A stretch of DNA of 64,000 nucleotides from Proteiniclasticum ruminis DSM 24773 (lineage in GTDB: Bacteria > Bacillota > Clostridia > Clostridiales > Clostridiaceae), in the NCBI RefSeq assembly GCF_000701905.1, contig NZ_KL370832.1, positions 1-64,000 on the forward strand, read 5' to 3'. Below the pieces are notes generated by a model. That model saw nothing but the letters and a program-made list of their open reading frames with translations. It had not been told where the DNA came from and did not search any database. The position numbers and the translations under genes are program-made. Position 1 is the first letter of the stretch; each line of letters starts with the position of its first letter. Shown in pieces: positions 44,640-53,512 of this stretch.

Positions 44640-45389
44640 ATGAAATCAAAGAGAATCGAAAAAATGAAAGAGTATATAGCTTTTCATAAAAATGTAAGTA
44701 TGGAGGAATTGGAAGCGAAATTTTTAGTATCAGTGAACACCATAAGAAGAGATTTGCAGGTGATTTTAAAAGATCCACTGTTCAAAAAAATTTATGGAGG
44801 GGTGGAGTATATAAGTACTGGGAGGATTACACCTTACAGTGAAAGAGAAGAGAAAAGTTATGAACAGAAAAGCAGAATTGCTGAGATTGCAAGTACTTTC
44901 ATAGAAGAAGGAGATGTGATCTTTATTGATTCTGGAACAACAACAAGCAAAATGAGTGGTTATTTTAATGACATTCCATTTACAATTATTACAAATAACC
45001 TGCTGGTTATTATGGATGCAGTGAAATTTAGAAATATTAAGGTAATTGCTCTTTCAGGCTTTCTATGCCGTGACACCATGTCATTGGGGGGGACAAGCAG
45101 TGTTGATCTCATAAGAAAAATGAACATCAATAAAGCATTTATGGCCTGTACAGGCTTTTCCAACGAGAATGGTGTATCGAATTCTTCTATCGATGAATTT
45201 GATATAAAATCCGAAGTCATAGAAAGAAGCAGTGAAGTAATACTCTTAGCTACAAGCGATAAGGCAGGAAAAACTGCATTGATGACTTATATGCCTTTTT
45301 CAAAGATCCAAAAACTAGTGACAGATCAAAACCTATCCGAAGAGTATGTAAGCTATCTGAATCAAAACCAAACTAAATTATACACATAA
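44640..45389 (+). CDS. DeoR-family transcriptional regulator
   Basis: The 249-aa protein has an N-terminal DeoR helix-turn-helix (VSMEELEAKFLVSVNTIRRDL, residues 19-39) and the sugar-phosphate sensor domain with IFIDSGTTTSKM near residue 95 and SLGGTSSVDLIRKM near residue 155. The usual IPVTIITNN pattern appears as FTIITNNLLVI. Its place between iolA (divergent) and iolB-iolC-iolJ (convergent) suggests a repressor that senses a phosphorylated intermediate of this pathway, such as the IolC product. That is known for IolR but inferred here. Confidence 0.85.
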   Translation: MKSKRIEKMKEYIAFHKNVSMEELEAKFLVSVNTIRRDLQVILKDPLFKKIYGGVEYISTGRITPYSEREEKSYEQKSRIAEIASTFIEEGDVIFIDSGTTTSKMSGYFNDIPFTIITNNLLVIMDAVKFRNIKVIALSGFLCRDTMSLGGTSSVDLIRKMNINKAFMACTGFSNENGVSNSSIDEFDIKSEVIERSSEVILLATSDKAGKTALMTYMPFSKIQKLVTDQNLSEEYVSYLNQNQTKLYT

Positions 45390-45390
45390 T

Positions 45391-45421
45391 TTAAAAGGAT
45401 ACTGTAAAAGTATCCTTTTAA
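45391..45421. terminator. Bidirectional terminator between the DeoR gene and iolB
   Basis: TTAAAAGGATACT (45391-45403) and AGTATCCTTTTAA (45409-45421) form a perfect 13-bp stem with a 5-nt loop. A-rich and T-rich arm ends serve both convergent genes. Confidence 0.9.
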
Positions 45422-45429
45422 AATGTCAC

Positions 45430-46218
45430 TTATTCTACAAAATGTTGTCCAATCATCCATAAGTGCTCTGGAGCATCCACTCGGCTCGTCCAGGGGTTTT
45501 CAGGCAAGTGGCGGATCATCCAGACATAATACATACGATAACCTGGAGCACTCACTTGTGGATGTACCACTCCACCAGGGATCGCGGAGAAACTACCATC
45601 TGTTATCTTGAAAACCTCATCTCCTACAAAACATGCACCGAACCCTTGAGGTTTATCAAAACGGTAGTAGTATACTTCGGGTTGGTCATGAGAATGAGGA
45701 ATATAACTGGACCAGCTTCCCTGATGGGTATATGATTCTCCAAGTACCATATTGGAGTAAGGGGCGTTTCTATAGTCAAATATAGTGGTTACATCACGGA
45801 CAGCTTTCCCAGCACAGAGGTCTTGTCCAAACCTATCTATTCGAATCTCATCTTTCGCATAAAATTTCGGTTTAAATACTGTAGAGTTTTGTGTTCTTTG
45901 TACAAGAATACTGCTGTCTTCTACTGCGTTCACAGTGACGGGAGTATGTTTTGGCACATGAAGAGCGGATGCGCTCTCCTCCCAGATGCCACTGCGCGAA
46001 GTAAGAACTGTCTTATCACAGTAAGAAAGTTCTATGGATCCATGTAGGAGCAGTATCGCCATTTCATCATTTTCGTAGAGAAAAGGATTTGATTCACCCT
46101 TCTTTAAATCATATACATGAACATCCATCATCATATTTTTATAGGTTCCGGTGGTTTCGACAATAGTTTTCACACTATTTTCGCATATGGGGTAGCCAAA
46201 TAATTGGATTCTATTCAT
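45430..46218 (-). CDS. iolB: 5-deoxy-glucuronate isomerase
   Basis: The 262-aa double cupin protein isomerises 5-deoxy-D-glucuronate to 5-dehydro-2-deoxy-D-gluconate. The metal site is visible as PHSHDQPEVYYYRF (two His and the Glu, near residue 175) and GGVVHPQVSAPGYRMYYVW (His, near residue 225). The length and the family's closing NPW segment are normal. The gene overlaps iolC by 4 bp and is the last gene of the - strand operon iolJ-iolC-iolB. Confidence 0.93.
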   Translation of the reverse strand: MNRIQLFGYPICENSVKTIVETTGTYKNMMMDVHVYDLKKGESNPFLYENDEMAILLLHGSIELSYCDKTVLTSRSGIWEESASALHVPKHTPVTVNAVEDSSILVQRTQNSTVFKPKFYAKDEIRIDRFGQDLCAGKAVRDVTTIFDYRNAPYSNMVLGESYTHQGSWSSYIPHSHDQPEVYYYRFDKPQGFGACFVGDEVFKITDGSFSAIPGGVVHPQVSAPGYRMYYVWMIRHLPENPWTSRVDAPEHLWMIGQHFVE

Positions 46219-47213
46219 TTTAAGTCCTCCTCGTAGGATTTGATAAAGGATTTAATTTCTTCTAAAGTAGGCATATCTGCAGAGCATCCATGGCTCTTCA
46301 CCAGCATGGATGCTGATGCAGACCCCAGTTCCAAACAGTTTTCAATAGGCCAGTTTTCTAGTAGTCCATAAATAAATGCAGATCCATAACCATCTCCACC
46401 ACCAAAGGACTTCAGTGCCTGCACTGGAAAAGGTTTTATGCTGTAATGTTCTCCTAAGGCAGTATAAGCAGTTGAACCTTCTTTTCCATGTTTGATGACG
46501 ACGATTTTAGCGTTCCTGTTGAACCAGAATTCAGCAGATTCATGATCGTTCATACCAGGCTGTATCAGCCTTTCTGTTAAGTCAAACTCTTCTCTGGATC
46601 CTATGATTAGAAAGCTCTCGGAGGCAACCATAGAGTAATACACAGAGATTTCATCTTCGTTTGTCCAGTTGTAGGGTCTGTAGTCAATATCAAATATGAT
46701 TGGTGTTCCGGTCTTCTTTGCCAGAAGTACAGCTTTAAGTGCAGCTTCCCTGGAAGGGCTTGCAGCCAGCGAGGTTCCTGAGATCAGAAGAGCTTTGGCA
46801 TTCTTTATATACTCTTCATGAATATCTTCCGTACTCAGCTGTAAATCAGCAATGGCATTGCGGTACATGAGAATACTGCTTTCATTCTGATTTAGAATCT
46901 CTGTAAAAGTCAGGCCAAGTTTCTCACCATTCTTACATCTTTTGATTTGTGAGGTATCCACCAACTCAGACCGGAATGTTTCAAAAATAAAATCACCAAA
47001 CTGGTCATCAGATACTCTTCCGATAAAACCTACATTTTTCTTTAGTCTCGCAAGACCAACAGCAATATTTGCGGGAGATCCACCCAAATATTTTCGGTAA
47101 GTCGTACTTTCTGATAGAGTTTTGTAGTAATCAACTGGATTGAAATCTATGGCCGCTCGACCTAAAAGGACAAGATCCATAGGTCTTGTCTCATCAAAAA
47201 AATGCTGTTTCAA
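46215..47213 (-). CDS. iolC: 5-dehydro-2-deoxygluconokinase
   Basis: The 332-aa PfkB-family kinase phosphorylates 5-dehydro-2-deoxygluconate. It shows VLLGRAAIDFNPVDYY at the N-terminus, YLGGSPANIAVGLARL near residue 43 (PfkB motif 1), and a late FGGGDGYGSAFIYGLL (anion hole and catalytic Asp, the A/G-G-D-x2 form). The IolC type is supported by PVDYY, the GGSPANIA motif and the neighbours. It overlaps both iolJ and iolB by 4 bp. Confidence 0.9.
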   Translation of the reverse strand: MKQHFFDETRPMDLVLLGRAAIDFNPVDYYKTLSESTTYRKYLGGSPANIAVGLARLKKNVGFIGRVSDDQFGDFIFETFRSELVDTSQIKRCKNGEKLGLTFTEILNQNESSILMYRNAIADLQLSTEDIHEEYIKNAKALLISGTSLAASPSREAALKAVLLAKKTGTPIIFDIDYRPYNWTNEDEISVYYSMVASESFLIIGSREEFDLTERLIQPGMNDHESAEFWFNRNAKIVVIKHGKEGSTAYTALGEHYSIKPFPVQALKSFGGGDGYGSAFIYGLLENWPIENCLELGSASASMLVKSHGCSADMPTLEEIKSFIKSYEEDLK

Positions 47214-48058
47214 TTGATAGCCCCCTTATTATTAAAGATATATATATGATCCATGGTATTCTTCATGATGGATAAAACAACATGTTCATGAAGTTTAAAA
47301 TAGTTGTAGTGTTCATGGGATTGAAGATACTCCTGGACGGCATTCACATAGCACTGAAAGGTTGAAGTTGCAATGTTGATTTTACGGATTCCCCTGTCAA
47401 TGCAGTTTCTATAATCCATAGAACTAAGCCCTGAGCCACCATGAAGAACCAGCGGAGTTTTATTGTCCTTGTGAACCTCCTCAAGAATAGAGAGTTGAAG
47501 GTGAGGATTTCCCTGATATGCACCATGGACATTTCCAATAGCAATGGCTAAAGCATCCACAGAGGTCTTTCCGAGGAAGTAGGGAACAACACCAGGGTTT
47601 GTGTAAATGATGTCTTTTGGCGTGCCATCATCCTCTGTTCCACCAATGGTTCCTAGTTCAGCTTCTGTTGTAGCACCATAGGACTTGCACAGAGCACTAA
47701 CCTCATTTATTTTCTTGATGTTCTCTTCTAAAGGCAAATGGGACCCATCAAACATGATCGATGAAAATCCGATATTTAGAGCTTCTCTGATGAGATTCAT
47801 AGATTCACCATGATCAAATTGCACAGCTACGGGAACTTTTGCGTTTTTAGCCGCACCAACCATCATCGGACCGATATAGGATAGAGGGGAGTGGTTTAGC
47901 CTGCCTTCAGCGATTTGGAGAATCACCGGTGTATTCGTTTCTTCTGCTGCTTTTAGTACGCCTAAGACCATTTCAAGGTTACTTACGTTAAACGCACCAA
48001 TTGCGAGATTGTTTTCCTCTGCATAAGACAACAGAGTTTTCATATTATAGAGAGCCAT
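47210..48058 (-). CDS. iolJ: Class II aldolase of the IolJ type
   Basis: The 282-aa class II aldolase cleaves 6-phospho-5-dehydro-2-deoxygluconate to DHAP and malonate semialdehyde when it acts in the inositol path. Zinc ligands and substrate loops are visible: AVQFDHGES near residue 77, TEAELGTIGGTEDD near residue 132, IGNVHGAYQGNP near residue 178, LVLHGGSGLS near residue 205 and KINIATS near residue 228. The alternative substrates fructose- or tagatose-bisphosphate cannot be excluded by sequence; the operon with iolC and iolB favours IolJ. It is the first gene of the operon, with a GGCGGTG site upstream. Confidence 0.88.
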   Translation of the reverse strand: MALYNMKTLLSYAEENNLAIGAFNVSNLEMVLGVLKAAEETNTPVILQIAEGRLNHSPLSYIGPMMVGAAKNAKVPVAVQFDHGESMNLIREALNIGFSSIMFDGSHLPLEENIKKINEVSALCKSYGATTEAELGTIGGTEDDGTPKDIIYTNPGVVPYFLGKTSVDALAIAIGNVHGAYQGNPHLQLSILEEVHKDNKTPLVLHGGSGLSSMDYRNCIDRGIRKINIATSTFQCYVNAVQEYLQSHEHYNYFKLHEHVVLSIMKNTMDHIYIFNNKGAIN

Positions 48059-48273
48059 TGATTCACCGCCATTTCTTTTATTGTTTTATATATTCATGGT
48101 AGCATTTGAAATTGAACAAAACAATGAATTAACCAAATCCATAACCAATGTGACAAAAATACAATCAAAAGATAATCATTTTACTGAATAAAATTATATC
48201 AACTAAGAAAACTGCTTCGTCCTCTATGAACTGCTCCCTGTCAAGTGGACAGTGAAAAAAAGAAAAATAGATG

Positions 48274-49131
48274 CTATGCCGCAAGGGCCTGGTTCCTCAC
48301 TTCAAGAGGAGCTAGGCTCTTATGCTTTGCCTGGTAACGCCCGTTGTTGTAGTAGTGGATGTACGCCTCGACTGCCGCTTCGAGTTCCTCATAGGTGCTG
48401 AACTTGCTCAGGTAGTACATCTCGCATTTCAAAGTGCCCCAAAAGCCTTCCATGGGTGCGTTATCGAGGCATCGTCCTACCCGGGACATACTCTGGGTGC
48501 AGCCTGCTTCGTCCAGCATCTTTCGGAAAGCCTTGGAAGTGTACTGGAACCCACGGTCGCTATGGAACAGCGGACTTGCGTCTGGGTTCTCTTGCACCGC
48601 CAGGTTAAAGGTCTTGAAGACCAGATCATTGTTGTTTCTGTGTCCAAGGACGAAGGAGACGATACTGTTATCCCCAAGGTCAAGGATCGCGCTGAGGTAT
48701 GCCTTCTTGTCGACGCCATACTTGAACTCAGTGACATCGGTGAGCCATTTCTGGTTCGGCATATCGGCGTGAAAGTCACGGCCCAAGATATTCTCCGCGG
48801 TGATTTCCGGCGTGCTAGGGACATAGGTCCTCTTCTTGGGTCGGATGACCGACTTGAGACCCATGCGCCTCATCAGACGGCGTATTCTTTTGGGATTGTA
48901 GGCGCACTTGTGGTCCCGGTTGATGTGCATGGTCATCCTGCGGTAACCGAAGGTCTTTTTATGGGCCAGGTAGTACTCAAGAATCTTCGCGCACAGCCAA
49001 TCCTCTTCCGAAGGGCCCTGCGCTTCAGGTCTCTTAAGCCACTTGTAGTAGCCGGATCGGGCTACGCCTGCGACCGCGCAAAGAAGGGACACCGGATGCC
49101 CCTTGCACGCCACAGTATCCTGGATGGCCAC
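48274..49131 (-). CDS. IS3-family transposase OrfB
   Basis: The 285-aa protein holds the HTH_21 region (FGYRRMTMHINRDH, near residue 62) and an rve core with the DDE acids in WLTDVTEFKY, FHSDRGFQYTS and DNAPMEGFWGTLKCE. It lies in the -1 frame relative to OrfA. The coding pattern extends upstream of the first GTG (GVWYKAEEIAYVAI) to about 49197, so the natural product is probably an OrfAB fusion made by a ribosomal frameshift. A run of eight A sits at the junction, but just after the OrfA stop, so the exact slip site is uncertain. Confidence 0.92.
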   Translation of the reverse strand: MAIQDTVACKGHPVSLLCAVAGVARSGYYKWLKRPEAQGPSEEDWLCAKILEYYLAHKKTFGYRRMTMHINRDHKCAYNPKRIRRLMRRMGLKSVIRPKKRTYVPSTPEITAENILGRDFHADMPNQKWLTDVTEFKYGVDKKAYLSAILDLGDNSIVSFVLGHRNNNDLVFKTFNLAVQENPDASPLFHSDRGFQYTSKAFRKMLDEAGCTQSMSRVGRCLDNAPMEGFWGTLKCEMYYLSKFSTYEELEAAVEAYIHYYNNGRYQAKHKSLAPLEVRNQALAA

Positions 49132-49193
49132 GTAGGCTATTTCTTCCGCCTTGTACCAGACTCCAGACGCATACGGACCACTTCCAGTTTTTT

Positions 49194-49844
49194 TTAAAAC
49201 TCGATCTCGATCTCGAGACGTTCCACCTTTGCTCTGAGAAGTCTGTTCTCTGCCGCAAGGCGTTCTGTCTCGTCCATGTTCTCTATGTCCTTGCCTTTGC
49301 CCCTGTTGTCCTTCAGGGAGACAACGCCACCCTTGTTGTATTTCTTCACCCAGTCGTATACCTGGTGGTAGGACACCTCATACTTCGTTGCAGCAGCAGT
49401 GTAGTCTTTTCCGTTCTTCATGCAGTATTCCACGATCTCGATCCGTTCCTCGTAGGTTGTTTTCCTTCCTTTTGCCATGTCGACTCCTCCATCTGTCCTC
49501 TTGTAGGACTTGAGTTCTTCATGACCATTATAACGTTTTATCCAGTCTTGAATCTGCTTATTGTTACGAATATTGTGCTTTACAGCCAGAGCTCGAAGGC
49601 TGATGTCACCTTTCAGATACTCCTCTGCGACTATTTGTTTGAACTCGGAAGTGTAGGACTGGTTCCTGCTGCTCTCCCTGAGAGCGTCCTCTCCCAGAAC
49701 TTGGTACTTCTCCACCCAGGACCTCACGGTGCTGGCATTACAGCCATACAGCCTGCTCAGATCAAGGCTCGATGCCTTCCCCTCCAGGTATGCCTTTACT
49801 ATCTCCAGTTTCTTCTCCTGACTGAACTTAGCTTTTCTTCCCAT
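49194..49844 (-). CDS. IS3-family transposase OrfA
   Basis: The 216-aa protein is the DNA-binding half of the transposase. It has two successive helix-turn-helix units (KKLEIVKAYLEGKASSLDLSRLYG region and YEERIEIVEYCMKNGKDYTAAATKYEVS region), and a leucine-zipper-like C-terminus (RLAAENRLLRAKVERLEIEIEF). The first helix-turn-helix contacts the element ends. It is longer than the usual 100-aa OrfA because of the doubled unit, as seen in IS150-like members. It ends at TAA next to an A8 run. Confidence 0.9.
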   Translation of the reverse strand: MGRKAKFSQEKKLEIVKAYLEGKASSLDLSRLYGCNASTVRSWVEKYQVLGEDALRESSRNQSYTSEFKQIVAEEYLKGDISLRALAVKHNIRNNKQIQDWIKRYNGHEELKSYKRTDGGVDMAKGRKTTYEERIEIVEYCMKNGKDYTAAATKYEVSYHQVYDWVKKYNKGGVVSLKDNRGKGKDIENMDETERLAAENRLLRAKVERLEIEIEF

Positions 49845-49929
49845 AGAAATACTCCCCTTATCATAAACAGTTTAGTTATTTCACTGTCTACTATAAGGGG
49901 AGCATATCACTAAGGATGAAGCAGTTTTC

Positions 49930-51474
49930 TTAGTGTTTCTCTTTATATCGAGCAGGACTCAATCCGGTTACTTTTTTGAATACACGTGTAAAATAGTTCT
50001 GGCTGGAGAATCCTACTTTTTCAGAAATCTCATTCATTGAAAGATGGGTGGATTTAATTAGATTCTTTGCGTATCGGATTCTCATGTTTTCCAAGTATTC
50101 ACCAAATGCAATACCCATCTCTTTCTTAAATAGTTGGCTTAAGTAGGAACTATTAAGGTATACATGAGAAGATACATCCTCTAGTGTGAGCTTTGTCTGG
50201 TAATGGGCATTAATATACTGCAGAGCGTTCTTGATAGGAGGGGATAGGTCTAGCTGTTTATCTTGGCACAAAGAAAAGAACATCTGCATAAACTGATGAA
50301 GAGATCCTTGTGCCCCTTCTGCAGTTTTTGCATTGAGCACATTTCTCAGAAGTTCATCCAGCTGCTCTACAATCTTCGCATCATCAGATTTTATGACCAG
50401 TTCACTCGTTATAAAAAGGGAGAGTGATGTAGATAGAAAAGCTTGCACTTTCTTCGGATGAGTGTGCACGTCATGAATGTTCTTTAAGTGTGATTCTAAA
50501 GAAGTTACTGCCTCCTGATATGAGCCATTATCTATGAGTTTCTGGAGTTGCATAATGGCTGAAGATCTTTTAAAGGAATCGAAGCCTTCTGAATTTATGG
50601 GGAAATTCTCCCAGAGATAATATGCTTTACACTTCAGTAAATCTATAGATTCCACTACTTTAAGATAAAGCACGTCAGAATCTTTCAGCATGGTATCAAC
50701 AATGGTGCCGATTTTTATATTTAAATACTTTTGTAGGTTTTGGCTTAAGATTGTGACGGTTTTTATAAACTCTTCTCGTTGCATCTCAGGAATATGAGTA
50801 TCTGAACAATAGAGTAAGAGAAATTGATCTTCCACAGGAAAGACAATACTATGCCTTCCCATAGTGTGAAGCACAGTTTTTATATATGCACAGGTTTCAA
50901 ATCTTGAATCAGGATTGAACCGAGTGGTGGTAAAGGAGCAAATGTGAAGATTGCCTGTAGTCAGATTTGTTGAGAAAAGTGAAAGAAAAGCAGAATTTTC
51001 ATATGATGTAGGTTGCTTTTTCATTTCTTGAAATAGCTCCTCATGCTTTTTGATTTTTATTAGCATATCTTTTTCAATCTCAACTTCAGTCCCATTCTTT
51101 AAGTCTGCCTCCACTTTTGAAAGGAGCGAGCTTATGTCCTCCAGTCGCATTTCAGCTTTTAAGATATAGTCTAGTGCACCCGCTCTAAGCGCAACTTTAA
51201 CATAATCAAACTCATCATAGGAGGAAAGAACGCAGCTCCGTGTATTTGGTTTATGTTCTTTTAAATAGCGGACGAGCTCCATGCCATCCATTCGAGGCAT
51301 TTTAATATCTGTAATCAGCAGATCTGCATCAAATCTTTCGAGAAGCTCAACAGCCTCCATACCATCACTTGCCTCTTCAATATCAAACACATATTGATCT
51401 GCGAGCTGCTCAAGAAAGAGTTTAAGCCAGTTCCTAATCAGCTGATCATCATCAACCAGTAGTATTTTCATCAT
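49930..51474 (-). CDS. YesN-type response regulator (REC + AraC output)
   Basis: The 514-aa protein has an N-terminal receiver (ILLVDDDQLIRNWL, phosphoacceptor D56 in LITDIKMPRMDG, lysine in YILKAE). A 280-residue middle region of unknown fold follows, and a C-terminal AraC pair of helix-turn-helix motifs (SSYLSQLFKKEMGIAFGEYL and EISEKVGFSSQNYFTRVFKK). It acts with the adjacent kinase. Such YesMN pairs normally switch on a sugar ABC transporter nearby; here the neighbour is the divergent Liv-type operon. The start is inside the end of the kinase gene, behind GGAGGTTATAATAT. The stop codon lies in the right arm of the inverted repeat. Confidence 0.9.
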   Translation of the reverse strand: MMKILLVDDDQLIRNWLKLFLEQLADQYVFDIEEASDGMEAVELLERFDADLLITDIKMPRMDGMELVRYLKEHKPNTRSCVLSSYDEFDYVKVALRAGALDYILKAEMRLEDISSLLSKVEADLKNGTEVEIEKDMLIKIKKHEELFQEMKKQPTSYENSAFLSLFSTNLTTGNLHICSFTTTRFNPDSRFETCAYIKTVLHTMGRHSIVFPVEDQFLLLYCSDTHIPEMQREEFIKTVTILSQNLQKYLNIKIGTIVDTMLKDSDVLYLKVVESIDLLKCKAYYLWENFPINSEGFDSFKRSSAIMQLQKLIDNGSYQEAVTSLESHLKNIHDVHTHPKKVQAFLSTSLSLFITSELVIKSDDAKIVEQLDELLRNVLNAKTAEGAQGSLHQFMQMFFSLCQDKQLDLSPPIKNALQYINAHYQTKLTLEDVSSHVYLNSSYLSQLFKKEMGIAFGEYLENMRIRYAKNLIKSTHLSMNEISEKVGFSSQNYFTRVFKKVTGLSPARYKEKH

Positions 51475-53233
51475 ATATTATAACCTCCTTTTGCTCGATG
51501 ATGGGTAATTTCAGTGTAACTCTTGTACCTTCATTTTGCTTACTTTCAATCGATGCACCATACGGAGATCCGAAGGTGAGCTCTATGCGGTCCTGAACAT
51601 TACGGTATCCAATTCTTGTGGAGTCAGAGGGTGTTTTTGAGAAATCGATGGATGTATCGAATCCTATACCGTTGTCGATAACTTCAAAAATTACTTTTTG
51701 ATCCTGGATGAATCCATTAATGATGAGGATTCCATTCTCCTTTTTTGGCTTTAGTCCATGCAGGAATGCATTCTCGATGATGGGTTGTAGTAGTAGCTTT
51801 ATGGTTTGGAAAGACTTGATTCTCTCATCAATATTGTACTGAACCTGCACTTTATTTGAGAAAGCATAATTTTGTATGTAGACATAGTCTTTCAAAAGGT
51901 CAATTTCTCGTTCGATGGAAATCAGTTCCTTAGTATCAGAAAGAATATTTTTCATAATTTTAATGAATGAAAGGATGATTTTATCCACATCTTCTTTCTT
52001 CTCTGTATAGATAAGGTACCTAATGGTGGCAAAAGTGTTATAAAGAAAGTGTGGGTTGATTTGAGTCTGAAGACTCTGTATTTCAGCCTTTCTCTTTAGT
52101 TCCTGCACTTCCATAATTTCACTCATCAGATCCTTCACATGATGAATCATGGAGTTGAACTGTAGTGATAAATCTCCAATCTCATCATCATGTAGTACAG
52201 GTGCCTCCACTTCCAAGTTCCCTTTCTCCACAGTTTTCATGGTGTCGTTGAGTGTTTTGAGAGGGTAGAAGAATTTTCGGATAAAAAGAAGTGAAAAAAT
52301 AGTAGAAACAATGAAAAATACAATAAGTGTAAAGATATAAGATTGATTGGCCTTTGTTAAATGGAAAGTTAAGTATGCCATATCATTAAAAGTGTATAAC
52401 TTCCATTTGTTCGTGTTAATCGTATAATGTGACATCAGAAGATCCTTATCCAGAGCTTTTGTCAGCTGATATCCTGATACCTGATAAAGATAAGGCTCCA
52501 GCATCTCTACTGCAGTAGTTATTTTAAGATTATTCTCGTATGAAATCACACGGTTTTCATCATCCACCAGAAAAATACTCTGCTGGTTTGTGATATAACC
52601 CGAATACATTTTTCTTATCTCATTCTCAGAGATACCTAGAATCAATGTACCTAAGGACTTCCAAGTTTCAGGATCATGGATTTCACGTATCAGATACATA
52701 TGAGTCATGCTGTTTAGTGAAAATATGAAGTCTAATGATCGGTCTGAAGTCCAAATGATTCTGGAAGGGTTAACTTCTAGAGACTGATACCATCGAGTGT
52801 TTTTATATGAATATGCATGCATTTTCTGAATGTTGGGTGCACTTCCATATATACGGTCATTTTTGGAAAGAAGGACCGTTTTAAAATCAATTCTTGCCAT
52901 GCTGGCATTGTAGCTATCAAGTGCAGTATTCATGGTAGTTGCAAATCCATCATCTGAAATTAAATCATTCTCTGCTCTAAGCAGTGATATAATCTCAGAG
53001 TCTAAGTAGAAAAGATTGGAGATAGATTTCAAATGGTTGAGTTCATTTGACATAATATCAGAAATCTGGTTGATATCTTTTTGTGCTGCTCGAACAGCTT
53101 CATCACGAATCATTTTACGCTGCTGATTGATCATGACAGTACCTGCAATAATCATAGGCAACACGATGGTGAAAAAGACAATCATGAAAAGTTTGTTTTG
53201 AACTGAAAGGCGTAGTTTTTTATAATTTTTCAA
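51452..53233 (-). CDS. YesM-type membrane sensor histidine kinase
   Basis: The protein of about 593 aa has a first membrane span (FMIVFFTIVLPMIIAGTVM), a 260-residue extracellular sensor region and a second span (SYIFTLIVFFIVSTIFSLLF). A HAMP domain follows, then the His_kinase domain with the phospho-His in LQTQINPHFLYNTFATIRYL and an ATPase with NGIGFD. TTG 53233 is preferred as start because GAGGT stands seven bases upstream; the open frame reaches back to 53305 without a site. The sensor domain has no recognisable ligand motif. Divergent from livK by about 280 bp. Confidence 0.9.
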   Translation of the reverse strand: MKNYKKLRLSVQNKLFMIVFFTIVLPMIIAGTVMINQQRKMIRDEAVRAAQKDINQISDIMSNELNHLKSISNLFYLDSEIISLLRAENDLISDDGFATTMNTALDSYNASMARIDFKTVLLSKNDRIYGSAPNIQKMHAYSYKNTRWYQSLEVNPSRIIWTSDRSLDFIFSLNSMTHMYLIREIHDPETWKSLGTLILGISENEIRKMYSGYITNQQSIFLVDDENRVISYENNLKITTAVEMLEPYLYQVSGYQLTKALDKDLLMSHYTINTNKWKLYTFNDMAYLTFHLTKANQSYIFTLIVFFIVSTIFSLLFIRKFFYPLKTLNDTMKTVEKGNLEVEAPVLHDDEIGDLSLQFNSMIHHVKDLMSEIMEVQELKRKAEIQSLQTQINPHFLYNTFATIRYLIYTEKKEDVDKIILSFIKIMKNILSDTKELISIEREIDLLKDYVYIQNYAFSNKVQVQYNIDERIKSFQTIKLLLQPIIENAFLHGLKPKKENGILIINGFIQDQKVIFEVIDNGIGFDTSIDFSKTPSDSTRIGYRNVQDRIELTFGSPYGASIESKQNEGTRVTLKLPIIEQKEVIIYDENTTG

Positions 53234-53512
53234 TGCACATACCTCAATTTTTATCACTAGTTGAATGATATCATAAACGAAATCCATTTCATAATCATTT
53301 GACAATCGAATGAATCAAATATTGAGACGAAATGTAAACGTATAATAGAAAGTACAAAAACCTAATCAAAGTGCAATTAAAACCAAAAGAAAAAATGCCA
53401 TACTTAGAATATTGCTATTTCAGCTAACCAAATTGCATTTTCAACGATGTCGACTTCGTCTAAGATAAATACAACGTGATGAATACGTTAACAAAATAAG
53501 GGGGAATTTTTA

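Larger units (their letters stand above)
48232..49904 (-). mobile_element. IS3-family insertion sequence
   Basis: The left end reads TGCTCCCTGTCAAGTGGACA (from 48232). The right end, read inward on the - strand, begins TGCTCCCCTTATAGTAGACA (from 49904). Both then share GTGAAA. These are the inverted repeats with TG...CA ends. OrfA and OrfB lie between them on the - strand, and the element is about 1673 bp. No direct target repeat is clear (flanks AAC and TAT). The element separates the response-regulator gene from the iolJ operon, which run in the same direction. Confidence 0.9.
48202..49934. repeat. 22-bp inverted repeat flanking the IS3 element
   Basis: The left arm is 48202-48223, beginning ACTAAGAAAACTGCTTC. 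The right arm is 49913-49934, its reverse complement with one mismatch in 22. The arms lie outside the IS (48232-49904), only 8 bp from each end. Without the IS they would form a 22-bp stem with a 16-nt loop directly after the response-regulator gene, whose last codons and stop are inside the right arm. Confidence 0.85.

Noticed and set aside
48322-49197. 291-codon open frame on the + strand opposite the IS3 orfB
   Set aside because: It is the antisense shadow of orfB; the - strand frame has the DDE motifs and a family match, this one has none.
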